A stretch of 64,000 bases of DNA from Hymenobacter sp. GOD-10R (GCF_035609205.1 NZ_CP141184.1:1633501-1697500); one strand, 5' to 3'; shown: positions 46,129 through 54,861, counted from the first letter of the stretch. The notes: generated by a model not told the origin, from the sequence alone. A program made the numbers and translations.

Positions 46129-46866
46129 TTAGGTAGTGCCACCGCCGCCAGTGGTACCTCCACCGCCCGTCGTGCCACCACTGGTAGTACCGCCGCTCGT
46201 GGTGCTGCCTCCCGTCGTACCACCACTCGTGGTACCACCGCTGGTAGTGCTACCACCCGTAGTGCTTCCCGAAGTGGTGCCACCGCCTGTTGTGCCGCTA
46301 GTAGTGCTACCACCTGTAGTGCTTCCTGTAGTAGTGCCGGAAGTTGTTGTGCCAGATGTAGTACTGGTTGTCGAACCCCCTGTTGAACCCGAAGTAGTAC
46401 CAGTCGTGGTGCCCGAAGTCGTGCCGCTTGTCGTTCCAGTAGTTGTCCCACTCGTGGTGCCGCTCGTCGTACCAGTAGTAGTTCCGCTCGTCGTGCCAGC
46501 AGTAGTACCAGTAGTACTACCGGTTGTCGTGCCTGCAGTAGTCCCACTTGTAGTACCAGTAGTCGTACCGCTTGTGGTACCACTCGTAGTACCCGAAGTA
46601 GTCGTACCAGAAGTGGTTCCAGTAGTTGTACCGGAAGTAGTGCCACTCGTAGTGGTGCCGCTTGTCGTGCCTGAGGTAGTGCCCGAAGTTGTACCACTGG
46701 TAGTAGTACCCGAAGTAGTTCCGCTGGTGGTGCCAGAGGTTGTTCCACTTGTAGTACCGCTTGTAGTACTAGGGGTGTTGTTGTCATCGTCGTCGTCGCA
46801 AGACGTTACGCCCAACGATAAGCACAACAAAGTAGCCGGTATGGCCATAAGCCATTTCTTTTTCAT
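46129..46866 (-). CDS. Gly/Thr/Ser-repeat lipoprotein with acidic post-Cys signal (3)
   Basis: A 245-residue lipoprotein: MKKKWLMAIPATLLCLSLGV then TSC with Cys23. Directly after Cys comes DDDDDNN, an acidic stretch like the lipoprotein export signals that send lipoproteins to the cell surface in Bacteroidota. The rest, over 200 residues, is TSGTT/TTGTT repeat ending in GGTTGG units. It is the longest and purest of the three low-complexity genes. Predicted surface-exposed and disordered; function unknown. The opposite-strand VPPLVV frame is a shadow of the repeat. Confidence 0.65.
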   Translation of the reverse strand: MKKKWLMAIPATLLCLSLGVTSCDDDDDNNTPSTTSGTTSGTTSGTTSGTTSGTTTSGTTSGTTSGTTSGTTTSGTTSGTTTGTTSGTTTSGTTSGTTSGTTTGTTSGTTAGTTTGSTTGTTAGTTSGTTTGTTSGTTSGTTTGTTSGTTSGTTTGTTSGSTGGSTTSTTSGTTTSGTTTGSTTGGSTTSGTTGGGTTSGSTTGGSTTSGGTTSGGTTGGSTTSGGTTSGGTTGGGGTTGGGGTT

Positions 46867-47220
46867 AGCAAGGAAAGGTTAGGTAGTGGTTCGTGTCCTT
46901 GCCTATACGACCTTGTACAATCTAGGGGCTACCGGTTATTTATTGGATTAATTCTGTTTTAATACGGAGTTAATCCGTAATTTTACTTACTTAATGATAT
47001 GTAAATTATTGATATACAGATTAATGAAATTAAGCTTATATAAACTAGTGTAAATATCAGATTGACATAATTATATTGTTGGCTACTTGATAAGACAATA
47101 TTTTGTTAACTCGAAGGAGTCTAGCTGCTTTGCTCGCAACTTCGTATAGACACCAAGTTCGCCCTATAAACTGACCTATTTGCCTCCAAACTCTATTGGC
47201 TCCTGCTGCCGTTTTCTGCT
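46867..47220. other. AT-rich divergent intergenic region
   Basis: About 350 AT-rich bases between the Gly/Thr/Ser lipoprotein and the DCC-family gene. A small inverted repeat tacgga-gttaa-tccgta is at 46963-46979, about 100 bases upstream of the lipoprotein start. tgacctatttgcctcc near 47172-47187 resembles a -7 element for the plus-strand gene. No ORF or RNA is recognised. Confidence 0.4.
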
Positions 47221-47628
47221 ATGTCGCGTCCGTCTGCTACTATTCTTTTCGATGGGGTTTGTAACCTCTGCAATGGATTTGTGCAGTTTATTATCAAAAA
47301 CGATTCGGCTGGGCATTTTCGCTTTGCTTCACTACAATCAGAGGCTGGTCAGAAACTGCTCGCAGCCCGTGGAATAACTGCTCCCGTTACTGACCCCGAG
47401 AGTGTACTGTTGGTAACTGCTACTAGCGTTTATTCACATTCAACGGCCGTGCTACACATTTTGCGAAAGCTAGGTGGCGCTTGGGCCTTGCTGTATGCCG
47501 GTATAGTATTGCCACGCTTTATGCGTGACGCCGCTTACCGATTCGTAGCGCGTAACCGTTACCGCTGGTTTGGCCGTGAGGAGGCCTGTATGCTTCCTAC
47601 CCCAGAGCTAGCTAAGCGCTTTCTCTAA
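47221..47628 (+). CDS. DCC-family thiol-disulfide oxidoreductase-like protein (DUF393)
   Basis: A 135-residue protein with the family signature LFDGVCNLCNGFVQFIIKND, whose D-x-x-C-x-x-C gives the DCC name, followed by ASLQSEAGQKLL and YRFVARNRYRWFGR. The CxxC suggests thioredoxin-like redox chemistry, but a substrate is not known. The ATG at 47221 is right for the family length. It is a single gene. Confidence 0.85.
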   Translation: MSRPSATILFDGVCNLCNGFVQFIIKNDSAGHFRFASLQSEAGQKLLAARGITAPVTDPESVLLVTATSVYSHSTAVLHILRKLGGAWALLYAGIVLPRFMRDAAYRFVARNRYRWFGREEACMLPTPELAKRFL

Positions 47629-47663
47629 CACCGATGCCTTACTTGCGGCAGTACTGACAGTGG

Positions 47664-48149
47664 CTAAGACGACTTCGTATCCTCGGCAGGACTGTTGTTC
47701 GCGCTAATTAACGCCCGCAACGGCTGTATCAAGCTTGCTTGTTGAGTGCCTAGTGTGCTAAAAAAGATCTTGTCAAATTCTTCTACTGCCCAAGCAGCTT
47801 GCACCAGTGTTTTGGTGCCGATGGGTGTGAGGGCAATAGCTTTGGCACGCGTGTCATGCTCGTGCTCGGTGCGTACGAGCAAGCCTTTTGCTTCTAGCGT
47901 GCGCAACAACTTACTCGCCATCATCTTGTCGATCCGCGCGTGGTCTGCCAAAGCAATTTGCGTCACGGGCGTAGCTTGTTGATCCAGCTGGTGGGCTGAT
48001 GCTAGCACTACAAACTGAGCGTGTGTAAGGTCAAAACGCTCCAGTGCCTTTTTAATTTCCCGTTGCCAAAGGTTTGTCACCTGCCACAGCAGAAAGCCAA
48101 GATTATCATCCGGACTTTCAAAAGCGAAAAGAGAATTTGTGGAGGCCAT
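47664..48149 (-). CDS. MarR-family transcriptional regulator
   Basis: A 161-residue winged-helix regulator: LGFLLWQVTNLWQREIKKAL, LTHAQFVVLASAHQL, recognition region TQIALADHARIDKMMASKLLRTLEAKGLL with wing HEHDTRAKAIALTPIG. MarR proteins are usually repressors released by small aromatic or oxidising ligands. It is divergent from a quinone-oxidoreductase gene starting at 48428, with a strong inverted repeat between, so self- and cross-regulation is a reasonable inference. Confidence 0.88.
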   Translation of the reverse strand: MASTNSLFAFESPDDNLGFLLWQVTNLWQREIKKALERFDLTHAQFVVLASAHQLDQQATPVTQIALADHARIDKMMASKLLRTLEAKGLLVRTEHEHDTRAKAIALTPIGTKTLVQAAWAVEEFDKIFFSTLGTQQASLIQPLRALISANNSPAEDTKSS

Positions 48150-48333
48150 AACATGCAGTGGTCAAGTGTGACTTGCTCAATAATTGCGGAATTGTATACA
48201 AAGTGCCGTTTGAATATTTACTTTCGGCCAGACGCCAGCTAGGTAGTCCGTTGAGCAAACGCGGGATAGGAGAGCATGCATAGAATAGCATGCGAAGTGG
48301 CTATTAAATGTTACAAACGCATACATTTATTTT

Positions 48334-48369
48334 GTAATCAAGGTTACAGTAATCGTAGTTACTGTAACC
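48334..48369. promoter_or_regulatory. Candidate operator: TGTAA/TTACA repeats between MarR and oxidoreductase genes
   Basis: A perfect inverted repeat ggttacagtaa (48342-48352), six-base spacer, ttactgtaacc (48359-48369), with an overlapping tgtaa-tcaagg-ttaca just upstream. It lies 58 bases before the oxidoreductase ATG, where a regulator would block or activate its promoter. Confidence 0.6.
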
Positions 48370-48427
48370 AAGAGTTGGTTTCTGCGCTTGAATTGCCTAC
48401 TTCGGTTACTTATTTTGCTCCTCATAC

Positions 48428-49432
48428 ATGAAAGCTCTTCGTCTAGATGGTATTCATCAGCCGCTGGTCCTGCAACAGGTTCCTACGCCAACACCAGGTC
48501 CCAACCAAGTCTTAATTCAACTCAAAGCTGCCGCTCTCAACCATCGTGATGTTTGGATTCAGAGAGGGCAATATGCTGGGCTGCGCTTTCCCTGCATTCT
48601 AGGCTCTGATGGAGCCGGAGTGATTTCTGAACTAGGAGAAGGTGTCGACGAAGCCCTCTTACATCAAGCTGTACTTATCAATCCAGGGCAGCATTGGGGC
48701 GAAAACCCACGGGCGCAATCCAAAACGTTCACTATCCTAGGCCTGCCGGAGCAAGGAACCTTCGCCGAATACATAGCCGTGCCTGTCTCGCAGGTTTGCC
48801 CGTTGCCGGCACACCTCAGCTTTGAGCAGGCGGCGGTTTTACCATTAGGCGGAGCAACCGCGTACCGTGCAATTTTTACGCGCGCCAAACTACAAGCAGG
48901 TGAACGAGTGCTCATCACCGGTATCGGCGGCGGCGTAGCACTGCTCGGTATGCAAATGGCTATAGCTTCAGGTGCAGAAGTATGGGTTACTTCCAGCTCA
49001 CCTGCTAAGCTAGCCCGTGCGCAACAGCTAGGTGCCCGAGGTGGCGTAAACTACAAGGAAGAGAAGTGGGTCGATGATCTGTTGAATCAAGCCGGTGGAG
49101 CCTTCGACGTGATAGTTGATAGTGCCGCTGGAGCAGGATTCAATACCCTGTTAGATGTGGCAGCTCCTGGCGGACGCCTCGTGTTCTATGGAGCTACACA
49201 AGGCAACATTCCGGAGGTAGTAGCACGCAAAATATTCTGGAAGCAACTTTCCGTGCTAGGATCTACCATGGGCACTGAGCAAGATTTTGCCGACATGGTA
49301 CGCCTTGTTGAGGAGAAGCAACTCGTGCCTATTATTGACGAAGTATTTCCCTTGGCTGAAGGAGAAAACGCTATGCGCCGCATGGACAACGGCGAGCAGT
49401 TCGGAAAGCTCGTACTACGCATTGATGTGTAG
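48428..49432 (+). CDS. Zinc-type alcohol dehydrogenase-like / quinone oxidoreductase (MDR family)
   Basis: A 334-residue medium-chain dehydrogenase. N-terminal GroES-like domain has AALNHRDVWIQRGQYAGLRFPCILGSDGAGVI; the NADPH-binding domain has the Rossmann loop ITGIGGGVALLGMQMA and SSSPAKLARAQQLGA. The structural zinc cysteine cluster is absent, as in quinone-oxidoreductase-like members. It reduces quinones or enones using NADPH by family knowledge. Divergent MarR gene and operator-like repeat suggest inducible expression. Confidence 0.85.
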   Translation: MKALRLDGIHQPLVLQQVPTPTPGPNQVLIQLKAAALNHRDVWIQRGQYAGLRFPCILGSDGAGVISELGEGVDEALLHQAVLINPGQHWGENPRAQSKTFTILGLPEQGTFAEYIAVPVSQVCPLPAHLSFEQAAVLPLGGATAYRAIFTRAKLQAGERVLITGIGGGVALLGMQMAIASGAEVWVTSSSPAKLARAQQLGARGGVNYKEEKWVDDLLNQAGGAFDVIVDSAAGAGFNTLLDVAAPGGRLVFYGATQGNIPEVVARKIFWKQLSVLGSTMGTEQDFADMVRLVEEKQLVPIIDEVFPLAEGENAMRRMDNGEQFGKLVLRIDV

Positions 49433-49540
49433 TGTGGAACTGAATTAAATCATATTTTATGCTGTCAGGAATGAATCTATAAGCTAGGTCTGGTGTTCTT
49501 ATAATAGAGAAATTTACAACTGTATAACTTCTGCCGACCG

Positions 49541-49792
49541 ATGAAAAATCCAGCTGATTACTTAGAAGGCCACGTTTTTGAGGCGAGACGTCCGCGTCGG
49601 GAATTGCAACCAGTCGTAACCTACACTGATGCTGTGAAAGCAGTAGAAGCAGCTTTAGCTGACGCAGAAAAGTACAAGTATTTATTGATGCGTGCTTTAC
49701 GTCGGCACGCTGACGAAACAGCTGTTGTACCTATGCAGGTAGCTTCTACTGAAGCCACCATCCGTCCGCTCTATCAAGACATAGCTGCCTAA
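49541..49792 (+). CDS. Small hypothetical protein
   Basis: An 83-residue, soluble, predominantly helical protein (VKAVEAALADAEKYKYLLMRALRRHADET). No recognised domain. It begins with MKNPADYLEGHVFEARRPRREL. A strong terminator follows 36 bases after the stop, which supports a real transcription unit. Confidence 0.55.
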   Translation: MKNPADYLEGHVFEARRPRRELQPVVTYTDAVKAVEAALADAEKYKYLLMRALRRHADETAVVPMQVASTEATIRPLYQDIAA

Positions 49793-49827
49793 GCCGTGAC
49801 AAAGAAGACATGCTAAAATATAATGAC

Positions 49828-49878
49828 CCCATAACGACAAACGGCTCACTATAGTAGTGAGCCGTTTGTCGTTATGGG
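49828..49878. terminator. Bidirectional terminator
   Basis: Arms 49828-49851 and 49855-49878 are perfectly complementary over 24 bases with a three-base loop. It separates the small plus-strand gene and the convergent CotH-like gene. Confidence 0.85.
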
Positions 49879-49890
49879 CTGAGTAGCTAG

Positions 49891-51606
49891 CTAGTTAATG
49901 ACAAGCTTCTGCGTTCTAAATGTTTTGCTGTTCTTCACAGTTACCATATACAAGCCTTTTGCTAGGTTATTGATAGCAATTTTGTTCAAAGTGCCGTTTA
50001 ACATGGTCTTTGACACTACTCTACCGTTCATATCTTGAATAGATAGCTCGTACGGCAAAGCTTCAGTTTCTACGAACAAGAAATCGTTTGCTGGATTAGG
50101 ATAGATGCTTACGGCGGCGCCTTGCTTGCTACTTCCACTTTTCAGTACTGTAGAGCTCTGAGCAAAGATACCATCTAGGTAAGCGATTCGGCTTTTGAGC
50201 CACGTAGCAGTGTAGTCTGCGTACGTGTTGTCATAGCTAAAGCTGTTCCAAGCAAGATGTTCTCTCTCGTAGATGTTGTTGTTCAAAAGGTAATCTTGCT
50301 TCTCTTTGAACTTATGCAAAATGTAATCTTCTGTGATAACAGTAGCTCTCAACTCTGCCCACCGTTGGTATAAGGTGGCATTGAATCCAGAAGGTGAATT
50401 GTCCTTGATTAAGCGTTTGTAAAATCCGTTCGATAAGATGTCGTTCGTGACATTGTCGCGGCCGCCGAACCAATTATTACCGAATGTACCATCTAGATCC
50501 CATGGAGCATAATAATAGGGCTCATTCGTTTTATATTTAGCTACATAAAGGTTTTTACCAGTATTATCGACTGCTCTAATTAAATTTAGGAAGATGTAAT
50601 AGTCGACAGCATTTTTAAGATTGAACTTGGTTTTATACTGGTTGTAAAAATCTTGGTCAGAGCTATTCTCAACGAACTTAACAAAGTTATATAAGTTAGT
50701 CCAATCGGTTTTTTCTTCGGGGTGCTTATATTCAAATCCACCCCATGTTGAGCTAGTATTGTCGAAATCAGGTAGACTGGTAAATGTAACGGCTCCGCCC
50801 CAGTCATTGCCTTTGTAGAGTTCTCCAATTATTCCGCTATTATATTTCTTTAGCTTTAGCTGCTTACGATCGATTCTCTCACTAAGAGCATACAACCCTT
50901 TGTATTCATTATTCAGAAAAACTTCTACGTAAGCCATATCGATTCCATTCTTGGCATCTGGCTCTTTATCCTTATAATATATCTGGTGAATGTCCTGCCA
51001 CAGCTCGTTAGAAGTTTTGCTATTAGAGCGAAGTGGTTCGTTATAAAGGGCTTGTAGATTCCACTTATTATCGGTCCGCATCTTTAACAGGCTAACATCT
51101 CTACTGACATCCCCCTTCGTATCACTCCAGAAGCTTAACTTATACGATTTCTTAGGATAAACTTGCGAGTAGCCACCCCGGATTTCAATGCCTAAACTGG
51201 ATTGCATTACAGCTCCACTTGCTTCAGACATTAAAAAATTAGCGTAAACGCTAGGCGAGTCAACTATTTCGTTTTCTGTGTCAATATGAATAATTGGTAA
51301 GTCAGTAAAATAAGCCGTATAGACTGTATTTTGCAGTGTTACTTGATACGACGAAGCTGTATTTACAAGGAGCGTCGGGTTAACAAATGCATAATCTTTA
51401 TCAAGTACAAGATGAGTTCTTAGTTCGTCGGCATCTGCATTAATATCCCCAACCTTCTTATTGATTACGATGATATGCTGTTTAGCATCAACATGGTAAA
51501 AGTTAGATGGGATAGTAATCGTGTCTCCTGCAAATGCCTTTGTAGCTACACAAAGGAAAGCGACGGCTAACGTTGTTAAACGATTGATAGAAATGTGGTT
51601 AAACAT
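49891..51606 (-). CDS. CotH-like kinase-fold protein with T9SS sorting domain
   Basis: Started at the ATG complementary to 51604-51606 (MFNHISINRLTTLAVAFLCV), giving 571 residues with a signal peptide ending near AFAGD. The CotH domain spans about 120-470: GIEIRGGYSQVYPKKSYKLSF, NDW..GGAVTF and APWDLDGTFGNNW, the last being the Mg/ATP-binding segment. The C-terminal 75 residues (SIYPNPANDFLFVE, LAKGLYMVTVKN) are a type A T9SS sorting domain, so it is secreted or attached to the surface. CotH proteins phosphorylate other surface proteins in spore formers; here the role is unknown. AT-rich relative to neighbours. Confidence 0.85.
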   Translation of the reverse strand: MFNHISINRLTTLAVAFLCVATKAFAGDTITIPSNFYHVDAKQHIIVINKKVGDINADADELRTHLVLDKDYAFVNPTLLVNTASSYQVTLQNTVYTAYFTDLPIIHIDTENEIVDSPSVYANFLMSEASGAVMQSSLGIEIRGGYSQVYPKKSYKLSFWSDTKGDVSRDVSLLKMRTDNKWNLQALYNEPLRSNSKTSNELWQDIHQIYYKDKEPDAKNGIDMAYVEVFLNNEYKGLYALSERIDRKQLKLKKYNSGIIGELYKGNDWGGAVTFTSLPDFDNTSSTWGGFEYKHPEEKTDWTNLYNFVKFVENSSDQDFYNQYKTKFNLKNAVDYYIFLNLIRAVDNTGKNLYVAKYKTNEPYYYAPWDLDGTFGNNWFGGRDNVTNDILSNGFYKRLIKDNSPSGFNATLYQRWAELRATVITEDYILHKFKEKQDYLLNNNIYEREHLAWNSFSYDNTYADYTATWLKSRIAYLDGIFAQSSTVLKSGSSKQGAAVSIYPNPANDFLFVETEALPYELSIQDMNGRVVSKTMLNGTLNKIAINNLAKGLYMVTVKNSKTFRTQKLVIN

Positions 51607-51986
51607 GGTTAATTGTGTGTAATATTTTATTGTTGTGTAGTTCTTAATGGGTTCTATTAAGAATGTAGTGCAAGCGCAAATGTGTTTATGAATAGCCAAC
51701 TCAGGCTTCACAGTTGTGTTGTAGCTTGTGAGCAGTCAGATAATCTTCCCTTGTTAGCTAGACAAGGGCTAATGCTTGAAAAGTGGTCGTAAAGTTGTTC
51801 GGTAGCGTTCTGCAGAGGGATGTTCTTCAAAAACGATGTTTCGATGGTAAGATTAGGGCTTGGTAGCTAGGTCGCTCAAATAGGATGAATCTCATAAAAC
51901 GCTGCGAATAACGTATCTAAAAACCAATAACTATTAAGGTCTTATAATATTCTTTAATAGTTATAATTGATCGTAAAAATAGTATC
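51607..51986. other. AT-rich divergent intergenic region
   Basis: About 380 bases between the divergent CotH-like and metallophosphoesterase genes. The only clear structure is the inverted repeat at 51927-51964. Promoters for both genes should be here, but no full TTG/TAnnTTTG match was seen. Confidence 0.4.
51927..51964. promoter_or_regulatory. Inverted repeat upstream of metallophosphoesterase gene
   Basis: ataactattaa (51927-51937) and ttaatagttat (51954-51964) are perfectly inverted with a 16-base spacer, ending 22 bases before the ATG at 51987. It may be an operator or an mRNA hairpin. Confidence 0.45.
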
Positions 51987-53114
51987 ATGAATTGCATGCC
52001 TTTTGCCTTTTTTCGACGTCTGGCCATTGTGGGATTGCTAGGTACTTTGCCTCTTCTAAGCCATGCGCAGCGTTTTGCTGCTATCGGCGATTATGGCTTT
52101 GCTGGACAACCAGAGAAGGATGTAGCAGATATGGTAAAAGGGTGGGAGCCAGACTTTATCATTACACTTGGCGACAATAATTACGATCTAGGTGACTCTA
52201 CCACTATTGACAGGAACATTGGCCAGTATTATCACAACTATATTTATAAGTATCGCGGCCGCTATGGACCTAGCGCCTCCTCTAATCGCTTCTTTCCCTC
52301 GCTCGGCAACCATGATTATTACACGCGTAATGGCGAGCCGTATCGTGACTACTTCACGTTGCCAGGCAACGGACGCTACTATGATTTTGTACGGGGCGAT
52401 GTTCACCTCTTCGCCATTGATAGTGACCCCGCAGATCCAGATGGCGTTGAGGCAAACTCTGTACAGGCTCAATGGCTGCGAGCAAAGCTAGCTACGTCTA
52501 CGGCGCGTTGGAAGATAGTGTACCTGCATCATGCGCCGTATTCATCAGGAGCACATGGGAATACGAAAGAACTGCAATGGCCTTTCCGGGAGTGGGGCGC
52601 CTCGGTTGTGTTAGCCGGCCATGACCACCATTATGAACGCTTGTTAGCCGATGGGCTACCTTACTTTGTCAACGGTTTGGGCGGACGTAGCATCTATAGA
52701 GTTAATCCGCGACCTATAGCGGAGAGCCGAACTATTTTCAACGGCGATTACGGGGCTATGCTTATCAACGCCAACCCTGATAGCCTAGCCTTACAGTTTT
52801 ATACTCGCAAACATGTATTGATTGATACCTATGTGTTGCACCGCTCGCTCAGTAAAACACCAACGCTATACCCAATCAGCCCCAACCCGCTCCAGGAAGA
52901 GGCCATGATTGAGTTTTCAGTGCCTACTCAAATGGCGGTGCAATTGCGAATCCTGAACACGCTAGGGCAGGAAGTTGCTACGTTGCAACAAGGGCTGGTC
53001 AATGCCGGTTGGCATCGATTTATCTGGCACCGAAATTCGACACCAGCGGGTATCTACTACGTACAGCTAGTTGGAAAAGGCTTCTCGCAAGTAATGCGCG
53101 TTGTCGCGCTTTGA
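51987..53114 (+). CDS. Secreted metallophosphoesterase with T9SS sorting domain
   Basis: A 375-residue protein with signal peptide (LAIVGLLGTLPLLSHAQ). The calcineurin-like motifs are in order: AIGDYGF, LGDNNYDLGD, SLGNHDYY, VYLHHAPY and LAGHDHHYER, supplying the bimetal site. Residues about 285-375 (LYPISPNPLQEEAMIEFSVP, AGIYYVQLVGKG) are a type A T9SS sorting domain. It resembles purple acid phosphatase-type tartrate-resistant enzymes; a phosphomonoesterase that scavenges phosphate is plausible. No Pho box was seen. Confidence 0.88.
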   Translation: MNCMPFAFFRRLAIVGLLGTLPLLSHAQRFAAIGDYGFAGQPEKDVADMVKGWEPDFIITLGDNNYDLGDSTTIDRNIGQYYHNYIYKYRGRYGPSASSNRFFPSLGNHDYYTRNGEPYRDYFTLPGNGRYYDFVRGDVHLFAIDSDPADPDGVEANSVQAQWLRAKLATSTARWKIVYLHHAPYSSGAHGNTKELQWPFREWGASVVLAGHDHHYERLLADGLPYFVNGLGGRSIYRVNPRPIAESRTIFNGDYGAMLINANPDSLALQFYTRKHVLIDTYVLHRSLSKTPTLYPISPNPLQEEAMIEFSVPTQMAVQLRILNTLGQEVATLQQGLVNAGWHRFIWHRNSTPAGIYYVQLVGKGFSQVMRVVAL

Positions 53115-53154
53115 TAGACACTTTGTACCTTGCTTATTATTAAGCGACAACTAC

Positions 53155-53222
53155 CTTTTCACAGCAACAGCCCGCCCGGCTATTCTCATAAGAATAATTG
53201 GGCGGGCTGTTGCTGTGAAAAG
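53155..53222. terminator. Bidirectional terminator between metallophosphoesterase and hldD
   Basis: Arms 53155-53177 and 53200-53222 are perfectly complementary (23 bases, cttttcacagcaacagcccg and onward). The 22-base loop holds a second small stem (attct/agaat). Confidence 0.85.
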
Positions 53223-53239
53223 AGAGGCTGAATAAGGCC

Positions 53240-54205
53240 TTATATGTAAGCGCCGGGTACCAAGTAGTTCTGTACGTAGTCTTGGATACCGTCTTCTAAG
53301 CGAGTGAAAGGCTGGTCATAACCAATGTGACGCAGTTTCTGCATATCAGCTTGTGTGAAGTACTGGTAAGTGTCGCGGATATCCTCGGGGGTGTCTTTGA
53401 AGTGAATGTCCGCGGTGCGACCTAGGGCATCAAAGGTGTTCAGAGTCAAATCCAAAAAGGTGCGTGCTTCGCCGGTACCTAGGTTATATATACCAGAGTG
53501 CTGGCGGTGGTGCATCAGGAAGTAGCACACTTCCACCACATCTTTCACATACACAAAGTCCCGCTTCTGCTCGCCATCCGCGTAATCGGGGTTGTGGGAG
53601 CGGAATAAGGTCATGGAACCCGTGTTGCGGATCTGCTCAAAAGCGTGGAAAATAACTGATGCCATACGGCCCTTGTGGTATTCATTGGGGCCATATACAT
53701 TAAAGAACTTCAGCCCGGCCCAGAAGAAGGGCTTCTCTACCTGGTTTACCGCCCAGTTGTCGAAATCGTTCTTCGACTCGCCGTATGGGTTGAGAGGACG
53801 CAGCAAGGGCAATAGGATGTCGTCGTCGGAGTAGCCGAGCGTGCCCGACCCATAAGTAGCCGCCGACGAGGCATATACCAGCGGTAGTTGGTACTGGCAG
53901 CAAGCCTGCCACATCTGCTTCGAGTAGTTTAAGTTGAGCAAATCAAATACATCACGACTTTGCTCAGTTGTGTCCGTGCGAGCACCTAGGTGGAAGATGA
54001 ACTCAACCTCCTCGTGATGTTCTGCCAACCAGTCGAAAAATTCGTTGCGGTCGACGTACGCACGTAGCCGTTTTCCTTTTAGGTTAGCGAGCTTACGCTC
54101 CACGGCGAAATTATCCACCACTACGATATCGTTGAAGTTGGCGGCATTGAGGCGAGTGACGAGGCAGCTAGCAATAAAGCCGGCTGCACCAGTGACGACG
54201 ATCAT
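53240..54205 (-). CDS. hldD: ADP-L-glycero-D-manno-heptose 6-epimerase
   Basis: A 321-residue extended SDR. Rossmann motif TGAAGFIAS at 5-13, HLGARTDTTEQ around 72-82, catalytic YASSAATYG Ser/Tyr region and the YGESK motif with Tyr and Lys, then WAGLKFFNVYGPNEYHKG. These are HldD/RfaD signatures. It makes ADP-L-glycero-D-manno-heptose for the LPS inner core. Gram-negative envelope context: lpxB lies nearby on the other strand. No other heptose genes are in the window. Confidence 0.9.
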   Translation of the reverse strand: MIVVTGAAGFIASCLVTRLNAANFNDIVVVDNFAVERKLANLKGKRLRAYVDRNEFFDWLAEHHEEVEFIFHLGARTDTTEQSRDVFDLLNLNYSKQMWQACCQYQLPLVYASSAATYGSGTLGYSDDDILLPLLRPLNPYGESKNDFDNWAVNQVEKPFFWAGLKFFNVYGPNEYHKGRMASVIFHAFEQIRNTGSMTLFRSHNPDYADGEQKRDFVYVKDVVEVCYFLMHHRQHSGIYNLGTGEARTFLDLTLNTFDALGRTADIHFKDTPEDIRDTYQYFTQADMQKLRHIGYDQPFTRLEDGIQDYVQNYLVPGAYI

Positions 54206-54226
54206 AGGGCAGAGCTAGTTTTTGTT

Positions 54227-54234
54227 CAAAGGTA
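54227..54234 (-). promoter_or_regulatory. Probable -7 element of hldD
   Basis: On the minus strand TACCTTTG matches TAnnTTTG, about 22 bases before the hldD ATG. A good -33 TTG at the right distance is not seen. Confidence 0.45.
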
Positions 54235-54302
54235 CTTTACTGGAATCAATGCGTCTCTACGTTGGTCGCTTCCTTAGGTCCGGTGCGGCGCATGGTTCTT
54301 CG

Positions 54303-54310
54303 TATATTTG
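54303..54310 (+). promoter_or_regulatory. Probable -7 element for the PTPS gene
   Basis: TATATTTG matches TAnnTTTG exactly; transcription would start about 125 bases before the ATG at 54442. No TTG at the expected -33 position. Confidence 0.45.
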
Positions 54311-54441
54311 CGGCGAAAAAGAACGGATGTGTTCACGTATTGTTGGGGGAAGCTTACGAATAGACCAATGCTTGTTGGCTTTCAATCGGAACGGTTCAAC
54401 CAACCAGCGCATTTACATATCCACCAATCAACACCTTCACA

Positions 54442-54861
54442 ATGATCTACGTTAGTCGGCAGGAGCACTTCAATGCCGCTCACAAGCTATACAACCCTAC
54501 CTGGTCTGATGAACGCAACCGCGAAGTATTTGGGCCTTGTGCTAATGTTAACTGGCACGGGCACAATTACGAACTGATTGTAACGGTGAAAGGCCAGCCC
54601 GACCCAGATACTGGCTTCGTGGTTGACTTAAAACAACTCAGTAAAATCATCCGAAAGCACATCATTGATCAGGTTGATCATAAAAACCTCAACCTGGATG
54701 TGCCTTTCATGCAAGGCAAACTCGCTAGCACTGAAAACCTAGCTGTTGCCTTCTGGCAAATTCTCCAGCACGAGCTGCCGAACATTTCTGCTGCGCAGCT
54801 CCACTGCATCAAACTCTACGAAACACCCCGCAACTTCGTGGAATATTACGGCGAGGAGTAA
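54442..54861 (+). CDS. 6-pyruvoyl-tetrahydropterin synthase / QueD family
   Basis: A 139-residue enzyme. Zinc ligands are in HFNAAHKL (His and His) and WHGHNYE; the catalytic Cys is in FGPCANVNWHGH; the C-terminal LYETPRNFVEYYGEE holds the conserved Glu and Thr. The family makes 6-pyruvoyl-tetrahydropterin or, as QueD, 6-carboxy-tetrahydropterin in queuosine synthesis. No queC, queE or queF neighbour decides between the two; QueD is more likely in this lineage. Confidence 0.88.
   Translation: MIYVSRQEHFNAAHKLYNPTWSDERNREVFGPCANVNWHGHNYELIVTVKGQPDPDTGFVVDLKQLSKIIRKHIIDQVDHKNLNLDVPFMQGKLASTENLAVAFWQILQHELPNISAAQLHCIKLYETPRNFVEYYGEE

Noticed and set aside
44762..46866. The repeat cluster as a CRISPR or tandem non-coding array
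   Set aside because: The repeats are short, in frame, without unique spacers, and are each preceded by a signal peptide and start codon.
46136..46882. Plus-strand open frame made of VPPLVV/VVPEVV repeats (248 codons)
   Set aside because: It is the reverse complement of the Gly/Thr/Ser repeat lipoprotein gene, has no signal peptide or family resemblance, and exists only because the repeats are in-frame on both strands.
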